Shown here: one piece after another, positions 44,570 to 52,664 of the stretch | How the letters are laid out: every line of letters begins with the position of its first letter | How positions within the stretch are numbered: the first letter of the stretch is position 1 | Origin: Haliea sp. | Lineage (GTDB): Bacteria; Pseudomonadota; Gammaproteobacteria; Pseudomonadales; Halieaceae | Length of the DNA: 64,000 nucleotides | NCBI GenBank assembly: GCA_024642245.1 | Contig: JAHEBM010000007.1 | Location: 1 to 64,000, forward strand | Direction: 5' to 3' | Notes under the pieces: generated by a model | What the model was told of the DNA's origin: nothing | Databases searched by the model: none | The model's input: the letters and a program-made list of their open reading frames with translations, nothing else | Program-made: the position numbers and the translations under genes

Positions 44570-45545
44570 AAGTGCCTCCGTTGCGATAAGTGAGCTCCCG
44601 CATCAGGGTAGCAAAGCGGATGCCGGTGGTCTGTAGGTGCGGTTCCCGGATAAATTGTACTGGAAATCCCACCGCGTGGATGCGCACCAGGCGCTCGCCC
44701 CGGTCATTGGACTGGTTGATGCGATCGACGGTATCGATCACCTGGCTGATGGAATCCCCGGTGAATTCGTCGCCGAACACAAAAATGCTGATCTTCTGGC
44801 CCGGTTTGTGGAAGGCCCTGATGGCTGCCTCGATACCCTCCACCGGGCTCGAGTTACTGAACACGTTCCAGTTGCGCAGGTTTTCCATGATCACCTTGCG
44901 CCGTCCCGCGGTGTCGGGAATCCACTGTCCCCGGTAGCGGCTGAACATGTAATTGCCCATGTCGTTCATCACCTGGATGCCCTTTACCCCGGGGTAGATG
45001 CTCAGCGTGGCCTGCAGCTCTTCCAGCATCCGTTCCCAGGCATAGGAGAACATGGAGCCGGACGTGTCGATCACGAAAATAATGTATTCGCTGTCCACCG
45101 GGATGCCGCCGATAAGGTTGTTCTTCGATTTGTGCTGGGAGCCCAACAGGCGTTTCTGCTCTTCCGACAGGCGCTGGCGAGCGATGGCCAATTGTTCGGA
45201 CACCACGTCGTTGGTGTTGTCCTGCACCTGTATGCTGTCGTAGCGCGAACGCGCGCTGGCCAGCTGCCCGCGCAGGATGGCGATGCGCTCCTGGTATTGT
45301 GACAGCTGTTCATGCCTGGCATTGAGGTCGCGGTTGAGCACCCGGCTCTCACCGCGGATCTCGAACAGCTGCTTTTGCAGGTCCGCCAGTACGCCGTTGA
45401 GGTTGGTGGCAGAGGCCTCGATGATCTGGGGTTGCACGGTCTTGGTGATCATCAGCAGCAGGATGATCGCGCCGAAACCACAGCAGATCACGTCCAGGAA
45501 CGACAGGGAATTTTCCGCCGGTGCTCGTGACTTGCGCCGCGCCAT
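44541..45545 (-). CDS. Membrane-anchored VWA protein with ExbD/MotB-like N-terminus (A)
   Basis: This is a 334-residue protein. After a short basic N-terminus, one helix (~14-34) starts SLSFLDVICCGFGAIILLL. Its Asp18 sits where ExbD and TolR keep the proton-binding Asp (F-I/L-D-V). A coiled coil (~48-135, rich in LQKQL, LNRDLN, EERIAILRGQL-type heptads) leads to a periplasmic VWA domain (~153-330) with MIDAS motif DTSGS (Asp160, Ser162, Ser164) and a late FGDE acidic site. Normal ExbD/MotB proteins carry a small alpha/beta or peptidoglycan-binding domain instead. Its start shares one base with the stop of the similar upstream gene (TGATG), suggesting a stoichiometric pair. Confidence 0.86.
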   Translation of the reverse strand: MARRKSRAPAENSLSFLDVICCGFGAIILLLMITKTVQPQIIEASATNLNGVLADLQKQLFEIRGESRVLNRDLNARHEQLSQYQERIAILRGQLASARSRYDSIQVQDNTNDVVSEQLAIARQRLSEEQKRLLGSQHKSKNNLIGGIPVDSEYIIFVIDTSGSMFSYAWERMLEELQATLSIYPGVKGIQVMNDMGNYMFSRYRGQWIPDTAGRRKVIMENLRNWNVFSNSSPVEGIEAAIRAFHKPGQKISIFVFGDEFTGDSISQVIDTVDRINQSNDRGERLVRIHAVGFPVQFIREPHLQTTGIRFATLMRELTYRNGGTFVGLNDFRP

Positions 45546-46636
45546 CAGGGCCAGTCCCGGGAGGGGCTCATGAAAGAGCCGCGGCTGACCTGGGCCAGCT
45601 GCCAGAATTCGGAGGCGGCCATGGGGTCCCCCTCCATGGGCGCCAGGATGATATTCACCGGCACGTTGCGCGGCAGCAGTTTCACCGCCTGCCGGAACAG
45701 CCGCTGGCGCTCGTCGCCGCTGACCTTGCTGCCCCGCGGCGGATTGGCACCCTGGGTCGGCAGCCCGTCGGTTATCAGGAAGATATTATCCGGCGCCGGC
45801 GACAGCTTCTGCAAAGCCGAGAAGGCGTTCTCCAGGCTGGTGCCGCCACTGGGGGTGATTTTGCGCAGTTCGCCGGAGACTTTTTCCAGCTGGGCCTGGT
45901 CGGCCACCTCGAGCCACTTGCCCGCGGTGTTTTCCAGCACCGGCGCGGCCTGGGTATTGAAGGAGATCACCTGGTACTTGCTGCCCACCGGCAGTTGCGC
46001 GGTAAGCCAGTCCACGGTGGACAGCGCCCGGGTCCACTTGTCGGCCTTGCGTTGCAGGGCCGGGTCCATGTTGCGCAGGCGGATGATGTTCACCAGCTTG
46101 TCCGCCAGCATGCTGGAGGACATATCCAGCAGGATGGCGATGTTGCTCCCGCCCAGGTTGAGTCCGGTCAGGTACTGGCGGTTGCCTTCGCCGACAAAAG
46201 TCCGGGCGCTGTTGCCGCTGTCTTTTTCGGCGGACTGGCGCAGTTTCTTCACCTCCTCTTCCAGGGAGCGTATCTCGGCCTTGAGCGTCTCGATGTCCGT
46301 GCGCTCGGTAAAGCCGTCCTTGCGCAGGTCGGCAATCATGGCCTCGTAGTTGTCGATATCTTCCGTGATGCGGGTGGCCTGGCCCTGGGCCTCGACCATC
46401 TGCTGATCCACGTCCGACAGGGTGTTGCGCAGCTTGACCAGCCCCGCCTCGCCATCGCGCACATCCTCCTCCATCATGCTCACCTCGGAGAGCAGGTCGC
46501 GGTTGAGTTCCTTGGTTTGCGCCTGTATAGAGTGATCGATAATCAGGAAAACCAGCACTACCGCGCCGAAGCCGCAGGACATGATGTCCAGGAAGCTGAG
46601 GTTGAAGGTGGTGAACTCGCGTTTTTTCCTCGCCAT
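45545..46636 (-). CDS. Membrane-anchored VWA protein with ExbD/MotB-like N-terminus (B)
   Basis: This is a 363-residue paralogue of the downstream gene product. The single helix (~13-34) reads NLSFLDIMSCGFGAVVLVFL, with Asp17 in the ExbD/TolR Asp position. A long coiled coil follows (~40-138, e.g. IRSLEEEVKKLRQ), then a VWA domain (~162-355) with a full MIDAS: DMSSS (Asp171, Ser173, Ser175), the Thr of PSGGTSLENAF and the Asp of FLITDGLPTQG. VWA domains bind protein ligands through the metal ion. The location is inner membrane with the VWA domain in the periplasm, by analogy with ExbD. It lies behind the actin-like/FHA gene in the operon. Confidence 0.86.
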   Translation of the reverse strand: MARKKREFTTFNLSFLDIMSCGFGAVVLVFLIIDHSIQAQTKELNRDLLSEVSMMEEDVRDGEAGLVKLRNTLSDVDQQMVEAQGQATRITEDIDNYEAMIADLRKDGFTERTDIETLKAEIRSLEEEVKKLRQSAEKDSGNSARTFVGEGNRQYLTGLNLGGSNIAILLDMSSSMLADKLVNIIRLRNMDPALQRKADKWTRALSTVDWLTAQLPVGSKYQVISFNTQAAPVLENTAGKWLEVADQAQLEKVSGELRKITPSGGTSLENAFSALQKLSPAPDNIFLITDGLPTQGANPPRGSKVSGDERQRLFRQAVKLLPRNVPVNIILAPMEGDPMAASEFWQLAQVSRGSFMSPSRDWP

Positions 46637-46652
46637 CGATATCGTCCCCGCG

Positions 46653-47918
46653 CTAGGACTTGACCTCGATCAGCCGTATTTCGGGGGCGTCACCGATGCG
46701 GATACTGTCGCCGCCGCCGAGCAGTTGCCCCGTTTTTGCAGGTGCGCCGTTGACCAGTAGCGGATCACCGGACCCGCGCAATTGCCAGCCGGCGGCGGTG
46801 TGGTGGATATCCCAGCCCCGACCGAGCGTGGTTCCGGTGGATGCCAGCCCGATCGCCTGGTGCCCTTGCAGCAGGTGGGTGGCGGCGGGCTTTGGCGGCG
46901 CCACGGGCTCGCTCGCCGCCGGGGCGGTTTCCGCCGGCGGCGTGCCGCTGGCCAGGCTGGGCAGGGCGGTGATAAAGCTCAGGGCCTGTTCGCGCTGCAC
47001 CAGGCGGTCCAGCTGGCGTTCCAGCGCGGTGCGGATACTGCCCACTTCGAGTATGACCAGCCCCGGCAGCCGCTCTGCCAGTCCCGGCAACAGGCCTGCC
47101 ACGGGGTCGGCAATGACCTGGTCTCCCGGGCGCAGCACGCCCATGGCGCCCTGTGCGCTGGCGAGCAGGTGCTGGCCGGCTGCCAGCAGTTCGTCCCGGT
47201 TGATGCGGGCGCGGTAACCATTGACCTCGATATTGGTCTCGTTCTCCCGCCCGAGCGCCCGCAGCGCCTGGGGCAGGGTGTCGTACAGTTGCTGCTCGGT
47301 AACGGCTTTGCGGCGCGGGTCAAAGCGTGTCTGGCGGATAAAGGCAGTGGCGATGGTCTCCACCAGTTTTTCCTGCAGCTGCAGCAGGCCGACCCCGGGC
47401 AGGGGCAGGGTGCGCAGCAGTTCAAGCTGCTCGCCGCGCTGGGCCAGTTCGCTGATGACTGCCTGGTGCAGCTGGATCTCGAGGTGAAACAGGCGACCGC
47501 TGGCGCCGTACAGGCTGCCCAGGGCCACGCTGCGATTGACCAGGCCGACGGCGGAGAAGGGGCAGGCCTGCACGATGCCCAGCAGCAGGGCCAGTTGATC
47601 CCGCTGCATGCTGCCGGACACGGCCATCACTATCTCCTGCGGCTGGCCACCCTCCCGGTGCAGTTCCTGCAACTGGGCGTGCACGAGGTCACCGGTGTGG
47701 CGGGCGGGTCCCAGCGCGGGCTGCAGGGCCTCGGTGCTCAGCTGCCACCAGAAGCGGGTGTTGATATCCCGTGGTTGCAGGCGCGCGGCGGCCCGGGCGG
47801 GGTTGCCGAAGCGGTACTGCTTGTCCACCAGCAGGGCGTACCCCGGGCTCTGCAGGTGGGTATTGTCGTGCCACAGCTGCAGGTTGCAGTCGTTGATGTC
47901 CAGTAGTGCGATTGCCAT
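46653..47918 (-). CDS. Actin-fold-like protein with C-terminal FHA-like domain
   Basis: This 421-residue soluble protein appears to have two parts. Residues ~1-320 start IALLDINDCNLQLWHDN, reminiscent of the phosphate-1 strand of Hsp70/actin-fold proteins, and continue with EIVMAVSGSMQRDQLALLLG and LFHLEIQLHQAVISELAQRG. The usual second phosphate loop (DxGG) is not visible, so ATPase activity is doubtful. A Pro/Ala linker (~322-347) leads to an FHA-like beta domain (~348-421: IGLASTGTTLGRGWDIHH..., LVNGAPAKTGQLLGGGDSIRIG). FHA domains bind phosphothreonine. It is cytosolic, with no signal or membrane helix, and probably forms the inside face of the operon's machine. Confidence 0.68.
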   Translation of the reverse strand: MAIALLDINDCNLQLWHDNTHLQSPGYALLVDKQYRFGNPARAAARLQPRDINTRFWWQLSTEALQPALGPARHTGDLVHAQLQELHREGGQPQEIVMAVSGSMQRDQLALLLGIVQACPFSAVGLVNRSVALGSLYGASGRLFHLEIQLHQAVISELAQRGEQLELLRTLPLPGVGLLQLQEKLVETIATAFIRQTRFDPRRKAVTEQQLYDTLPQALRALGRENETNIEVNGYRARINRDELLAAGQHLLASAQGAMGVLRPGDQVIADPVAGLLPGLAERLPGLVILEVGSIRTALERQLDRLVQREQALSFITALPSLASGTPPAETAPAASEPVAPPKPAATHLLQGHQAIGLASTGTTLGRGWDIHHTAAGWQLRGSGDPLLVNGAPAKTGQLLGGGDSIRIGDAPEIRLIEVKS

Positions 47919-47919
47919 A

Positions 47920-48717
47920 TCAGTGTACGACCAGGAAACGCAGCAGGCGCTTGTCGGCGTAGCGCTGGCAGTCCAGCACCAGTCGCTCCTGCGACAATTG
48001 CAGCTGGTGCAGGCAGAACATGATGACGATGCTCAGCACCAGCGCCACGAAGGTACTGTTGAATGCGACGCCCAGGCTCACCGTCACGCCGGAGATGTCC
48101 CCTTCCACGGCCTTGTAGGCCTGGCCGAGGGCATCGCCGATACCGCGCACGGTGCCGATAAACCCGATGGAGGGAATGGCCCAGGCGATATAGCGCACCA
48201 TGGACAGTTCCGAGTCCAGCCGCTCCGACTCCACCTCGCAGCTCTCCTTGATGGTGTCGGACACCGCCTGGATGCTGCTGGTGGTGGCGAAGCGCTGCAG
48301 CGCCGACAGCAGGGTGCGCGGCAGCAGGAAGTCCTGCTCCCGCTCGGGTAGAGCCTCCAGCGAACGGCTGTACTCCCGGGCGTCTTGCGGCAATACGCTG
48401 GTCCCCTCGGGAATCTCCAGCAGGCGTCGGTCCAGCAGGTCCTGCTCATGCATACCCCGGCGCCCCTTGTAGCCCATGATGGCCAGGGCCCAGATCAGCA
48501 GGATAAAACAGGACTCCTGTTCGTAGTCGCGGATCACCACGGTGAAGCTGCGCTGGGGCACGAAGTCCGTGCCGCTGGCCTGCAGCTCCATCTCCTTCTT
48601 GATATGCGCATCGGCGGCGGGCCTGATGGCGCCGACATACAGGGCGTGTACCACGATCACCGCAATCAACAGGGCGAACAGCTGGTAGATAAATTCGGAT
48701 GACATCCTTTGTTTCAT
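47920..48717 (-). CDS. MotA/TolQ/ExbB-family proton channel subunit
   Basis: This is a 265-residue inner-membrane protein. Helix 1 is near residues 10-30 and helix 2 near 68-84, followed by a large cytosolic loop. The two family helices are IPSIGFIGTVRGIGDALG (pattern P-x-L/I-G-L/F-x-G-T-V-x-G) and VTVSLGVAFNSTFVALVLSIVIMF (the Ala-Thr helix that lines the proton path). ExbB-type subunits form pentamers around two ExbD-type helices. No ordinary exbD gene is adjacent, but the two downstream VWA proteins carry ExbD-like helices and are the obvious partners. AGGA precedes the ATG at 48717; a second in-frame ATG lies four codons on. Confidence 0.9.
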   Translation of the reverse strand: MKQRMSSEFIYQLFALLIAVIVVHALYVGAIRPAADAHIKKEMELQASGTDFVPQRSFTVVIRDYEQESCFILLIWALAIMGYKGRRGMHEQDLLDRRLLEIPEGTSVLPQDAREYSRSLEALPEREQDFLLPRTLLSALQRFATTSSIQAVSDTIKESCEVESERLDSELSMVRYIAWAIPSIGFIGTVRGIGDALGQAYKAVEGDISGVTVSLGVAFNSTFVALVLSIVIMFCLHQLQLSQERLVLDCQRYADKRLLRFLVVH

Positions 48718-48726
48718 GCGTGGATC

Positions 48727-48984
48727 CTATATGTCTACCGGAAAAGAGACAGGCAGGTCCTCGGAAATTTTCTCCGAGGCCCGATAGTCCGAAGGTGATC
48801 GCTCGGGGCGTGCCGCTGTGGGTTCGGCGCCATCCCCGTCCGCGCTGGCGTTTGCCCCGCTCGCCTGCCCCGCAGGCGGCGGTGCGCTATCGGCGGGTTC
48901 CCGCGCGGCGGGTTGGGCCAGCGCGATGGCCGCCGCCAGCAGCAGGGCCCCGGTTGCCGGGGCCAGTAACCGGGAGCCGATCAT
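48727..48984 (-). CDS. Small exported Ala/Pro-rich protein of the VWA/ExbB operon
   Basis: This 85-residue protein has a signal peptide (LLAPATGALLLAAAIALA, cleaved near AQPA) and a disordered, Ala/Gly/Pro-rich mature part of about 60 residues ending RASEKISEDLPVSFPVDI. No domain is recognised. It is packed three bases after the FGE-like gene and nine bases before the ExbB-type gene, so it is a regular member of the operon. A small periplasmic linker or partner peptide is possible. Confidence 0.6.
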   Translation of the reverse strand: MIGSRLLAPATGALLLAAAIALAQPAAREPADSAPPPAGQASGANASADGDGAEPTAARPERSPSDYRASEKISEDLPVSFPVDI

Positions 48985-48987
48985 GTT

Positions 48988-51054
48988 TTACTCCGCATAG
49001 CGCGCCAGACGGAATCCTACGTCATCGCGACCCGCTTGCCCATAATCGCGGTAGGAAAGACGCAACTCGGCGATTTTGCTGTGGCTCCAGCTGGCCCCGC
49101 GAATGACGTAGTTGTCCCCGCTTTGCGCCCCCAGCGGGTCCACTTCCGTGGCGCCGTTGGCGTTGGGAATGCTGTAGACGTCGTGCACCCACTCCGCCAC
49201 GTTGCCGCCCAGGTCGAACAATCGATGCTGGTTGGCCTTGAAGGAACCCACGGGCGCGCTCACGACCTGGCCGTCCGTATAGCCTCCCAGGACCCGGCCG
49301 GTGACGTAGGCCGAGCTGTTGTCGGCGTAGTTTTCCAGTGAATTGCCAGGGGGAGGAAAGGCATCGCCCCAGGGGAATTTCAGCCAGGAGGCGCCGTCGG
49401 CCCGGGCGGCCCAGGCCCACTCCGCCTCGCTCGGCAGGCGGTAGCCGGTTGCGGTGCTGTCATAGCCGGTCACGATGCCCTTGCTCTGGCGGTAGAACAG
49501 CGGCAGGCCCTCGCGCTCGCTCAGCCAGTTGCAGAAAGCGGCCGCCTGCTGCCAGCCCACCTGGGCCGCGGGCTGGTGCTCGCGGTTCAGGCTGTTGCCC
49601 GAAATCTGGCCGGAGTTGTGGTCCTTCTGGAACTGGCGAAACTGCGCATTCGTTACCTCGGTTGTCTGCAGGTAAAAGGCGCGGCGCAGGGAGACCGGGT
49701 GCATCACCTCGTTGGCTCGCCGCCCGGGCTCGCGACGGGAGGCGCCCATGGTGAAGTCCGACAGCTGCGAATCCACCGGCGAAAACAGCAGCAGGGTCTG
49801 GCCCACGGATGTCGTCAACTCGGGCTTGATACTGGCCTGGCGCACCTCCTGGGCTGTCAGCAGTGTTGCCTCGACCAGCTGTTGCAGGCCCGGGCGGGGG
49901 GTCACGCGGCGGCGCACCGTGGTGTACCCCTCCAGGCTGATTTCCACCGAGTGTTCATAGGCCGGCAGCGACAGGGTCTGGCTGCCCGTGCCCCGGGGTT
50001 TGCCGTCGATTTTCAGGGTTGCATTGGCGGGGCTGATGTTGAAGCGGACGTCCCCGAGCTGGGCGGCCAGGGTGACTGTCTGCTTGTCGCTCCCCGCGGC
50101 GGGCAGCTGCACGGTGCCGTTATAGCGTCGGTAGCCGGGCTTGAACACCGCCAGGCGATGGGCTTTACCCGGGCTGAGTTCCAGCGACAGTGGCGTCTGT
50201 CCCTGAAACTCGCCGTCCAGGGTAACGTTGGCCCCGCTGGGGACGCTGACGAGCTCCAGCACACCGGCGGCGGGCTGCAGCCGGGCGGTTTCAAGCTGCA
50301 GGGGTCGGCCGGCTTCTATCACCAGCGCCCGCTGCCAGTCGGCGTAGCCGGCCAGCTGCAGGATCAGCTGGCGTTCGCCGGCGATCAGCTCCAGCACAGC
50401 CGGGGTGGCACCCAGGGTTTCACCGTCGACCAGGATTGCCGCACCCGGCGGCAAACTGTCGATTGTCACCTCGGCCCAGGCCGGCGCCAGTTCCAGTGCC
50501 AGTTCCTGCGAGATATTGCGCCCGGTGACCTGCACGGCCTGCTCCACCGGCAGGTAGCGCTCGGCCTGCAGCAGCAGCGTGTGCTCCCCGGCCTCCAGCG
50601 GCAGGTCTGCGAGCGGGGTCTGGCCCCGGGCCGCGCCGTCGACCAGCACGGTGGCGCCGGCGGGCTGGCTCACGATAGTCAGCAGTCCCGGCAGCGGCTG
50701 CAGCTGCAGCTGCAGGACCTGGCTGTCCCCGTCATCGACCGTAACAGCCGTTTCCAGCGCCTGGTAGCCCTCGGCGCTGGCGCGCACGGTGTGCTCTCCC
50801 GGGCGCAGCAGGTAGCGATCACCGAAGGGCAGGGCAAGGCCGCTGACGGCCACCTCCGCCGGCGCGTCCGCGATGACCACCACCTGCAATGAGCGCGCGC
50901 TCAGCAGGAAAATCATCACCAGGGCGAAGGCCAGGGCACAGCCTGGCAGCAGCCAGCGCCGGGCATTGCGCGGAGGCGGCGGCTCGGCGCCGCCGCTGCC
51001 CAGTGGCTGGAACGCGCTCGGTTCGATGGTGCCTGCGCTGTGCTGTTCGCTCAT
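48988..51054 (-). CDS. Membrane-anchored PEGA-repeat protein with FGE-like (SUMF1) C-terminal domain
   Basis: This is a 688-residue protein. A cytosolic N-terminus (~33 aa) is followed by one helix (~34-52, LLPGCALAFALVMIFLLS). Five or six PEGA-type beta repeats follow (~60-440), each with a GATVLVDG / GAAILVDG / GANVTLDG core and a GYxxW/Y strand. An FGE/SUMF1-like domain spans ~475-688 (FTMGASRREPG, FYLQTTEVTNAQFRQF, YRLPSEAEWAWAARADG, GGNVAEWVHD, IRGASWSHSK..., VGFRLAR). The Cys pair needed for formylglycine generation is absent from the RGASW region, so a binding role is likelier. The start at 51054, one base after the upstream stop, replaces a longer open frame that shadows the neighbour. 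Confidence 0.88.
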   Translation of the reverse strand: MSEQHSAGTIEPSAFQPLGSGGAEPPPPRNARRWLLPGCALAFALVMIFLLSARSLQVVVIADAPAEVAVSGLALPFGDRYLLRPGEHTVRASAEGYQALETAVTVDDGDSQVLQLQLQPLPGLLTIVSQPAGATVLVDGAARGQTPLADLPLEAGEHTLLLQAERYLPVEQAVQVTGRNISQELALELAPAWAEVTIDSLPPGAAILVDGETLGATPAVLELIAGERQLILQLAGYADWQRALVIEAGRPLQLETARLQPAAGVLELVSVPSGANVTLDGEFQGQTPLSLELSPGKAHRLAVFKPGYRRYNGTVQLPAAGSDKQTVTLAAQLGDVRFNISPANATLKIDGKPRGTGSQTLSLPAYEHSVEISLEGYTTVRRRVTPRPGLQQLVEATLLTAQEVRQASIKPELTTSVGQTLLLFSPVDSQLSDFTMGASRREPGRRANEVMHPVSLRRAFYLQTTEVTNAQFRQFQKDHNSGQISGNSLNREHQPAAQVGWQQAAAFCNWLSEREGLPLFYRQSKGIVTGYDSTATGYRLPSEAEWAWAARADGASWLKFPWGDAFPPPGNSLENYADNSSAYVTGRVLGGYTDGQVVSAPVGSFKANQHRLFDLGGNVAEWVHDVYSIPNANGATEVDPLGAQSGDNYVIRGASWSHSKIAELRLSYRDYGQAGRDDVGFRLARYAE

Positions 51055-51055
51055 C

Positions 51056-52600
51056 TCAGATCGCTTCCGTGCAGGCGATGGTGACAGGTGCCGGGGTACT
51101 GCCGTGCTGCACGACGAAGTCCACGCGCACGTCGCGGTAGCCCAGGCGGCTGCCGACGGCGGTGTAGTTACCCGGCCGCAGGCTGAGTTCATGCTGGTCG
51201 AATTTGCCCAGCTTCGCCACCTTGTACACGGCCACATCGGTCTGCTGGTCCGAGCGCAGGGTGATGGCGATGGGGGTGTTGGCCTGCAGCAACAAGCGCT
51301 CCAGCGTCTCGATCTGGCTGGCAAGCAGCGGTCCGCGGGGGCTGATGGTGCGTGCCAGCTGCAGCATTTTTTCGGTGGCCGCGGCAACGGCGGTATCGCT
51401 CAGCCGCAGCGGTTCGTCGATGGCCGCGCGAAACTGCTTGTCCAGGCGCGCCCTGTTCGCGCTGCGGGCCAGCCCCTCCCGTGCAAACAGCACGTTGGGG
51501 TCGATCTTCTGCGCCTGCTCGTAGGCCGTTACGGCCTGCTGCCACTGCTCTGCCTGCTCACTGGCCCCGCCGCTTTTTTGCAGGTTTGCCAGGCGGTAGG
51601 CAGTGGCGGCGGTTGCCACTTCCTGCAGCGCGCTGGCCGCCTCGGTGGAACCCGCCTGCAATCGGGCGGCCCGCCCGAAGGCCTTGCGAGCCGCATCGAA
51701 CTGGCTGGCATCCAGGGCGGCATAACCCTCGCTCATGGCCTCGTTGAAACGCTGTTCGGTGTACGTGGCGGACACCCGCGCCAGTTCACTGCTGCTGCGC
51801 TGGTGACCGGGATCCAGGGCGACAGCCTGTTTCAGCTGGGTGATAGCGCCGGCAAGATCGCCGCCCTGTTCCGCCTTGGCTGCAAGTTCCAGCAAGGCCA
51901 GCAGCTTTGGCAAGGCCTCCACTCGCTTGCGCAATGTCGCCGCTTCCGGGTTGCCCGGTTCGATGGCTTCCGCCCTGTCCAGGGCGGCGGTGGCCTGGGC
52001 GAGGTCGCCGGTCTCCAGCGCTGCCGCGGCCAGCGCGAGTTGGCGTGCCAGCTCCGCCGGTATTCCCGCTTCGAGTGCCTGCAGTTGCTTCAATCCTTCC
52101 TCGTAGCGGGACTTCGCCGCGGCGAAGTCCCGGGCGCGGTACAGCTCGTCGCCAGCGGTGGCCAGGGCGGCCACGGCGGCAAAGGATTCCGCCGCCCACA
52201 CCTTGACGCCCCGTTGCTCGAGGGCTTCCTGCACTTCCAGCAGCTGCGCCAGCACCTCCTGGGCTTCCTTGCGCAGTTTGGCCAGCTGGGCGTCGGACCA
52301 GGGTGAAACATCGCCTGGCGCCGCGCCCTTGCCGGCCTGCGTACCGGGCTGCGTGCCGACCTGGCCGGTGGCGGTGGTGGGCTCCTGCGCCGGTGCGGCC
52401 TCGGGTGCGGGGGTATTCACCCGCTCGGGCAGCCAGAAAATAACCAGTACCGCCAGTAACACCAGGCCTCCCAGGGCGGGCAGCACCCAGGACGGCGTGC
52501 CCTCCTGGCGCACGCTGGCGCTGGTGCCGGGTGTTTGCACCGGGGTCGGCTGAACCACGTCGAAAGGCGTGGGCTGTACTGGCTCATTGTGGGATGACAT
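51056..52600 (-). CDS. Membrane-anchored TPR-type protein of the VWA/ExbB operon
   Basis: This is a 514-residue protein with a Pro/Gln-rich cytosolic start (QPTPFDVVQPTP, a short internal repeat) and one helix at ~38-57 (WVLPALGGLVLLAVLVIFWL). A disordered Pro/Thr linker leads to a long helical periplasmic region with TPR-like units (ELYRARDFAAAKSRYEEGL, AAKAEQGGDLAGAITQLKQAVALDPGHQ, AEQWQQAVTAYEQAQKIDPN). A C-terminal beta domain follows (FDQHELSLRPGNYTAVGSRLGYRDV) resembling the PEGA-like end GxYTxxGxRxGYRD. The ATG at 52600 is the only sensible start; 64 bases separate it from the upstream lipoprotein gene. Confidence 0.8.
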   Translation of the reverse strand: MSSHNEPVQPTPFDVVQPTPVQTPGTSASVRQEGTPSWVLPALGGLVLLAVLVIFWLPERVNTPAPEAAPAQEPTTATGQVGTQPGTQAGKGAAPGDVSPWSDAQLAKLRKEAQEVLAQLLEVQEALEQRGVKVWAAESFAAVAALATAGDELYRARDFAAAKSRYEEGLKQLQALEAGIPAELARQLALAAAALETGDLAQATAALDRAEAIEPGNPEAATLRKRVEALPKLLALLELAAKAEQGGDLAGAITQLKQAVALDPGHQRSSSELARVSATYTEQRFNEAMSEGYAALDASQFDAARKAFGRAARLQAGSTEAASALQEVATAATAYRLANLQKSGGASEQAEQWQQAVTAYEQAQKIDPNVLFAREGLARSANRARLDKQFRAAIDEPLRLSDTAVAAATEKMLQLARTISPRGPLLASQIETLERLLLQANTPIAITLRSDQQTDVAVYKVAKLGKFDQHELSLRPGNYTAVGSRLGYRDVRVDFVVQHGSTPAPVTIACTEAI

Positions 52601-52664
52601 GCAGGAGTTCGGGCCTTGCTCGCTTCGGTGACGGGGACAGAGTTTACCAGCAGCTGCGCTGCGG

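Noticed and set aside
49576-50892. A 438-codon plus-strand open frame
   Set aside because: It is antisense to the PEGA/FGE-like gene and has shadow-type composition (Gln, Gly, Leu, His rich); no ribosome binding site or motif.
48988-51054. The FGE-like protein as activator of the sulfatase at 3888-5420
   Set aside because: The catalytic Cys region is absent, the protein is membrane-anchored with PEGA repeats, and its operon has no link to the sulfatase 44 kb away.
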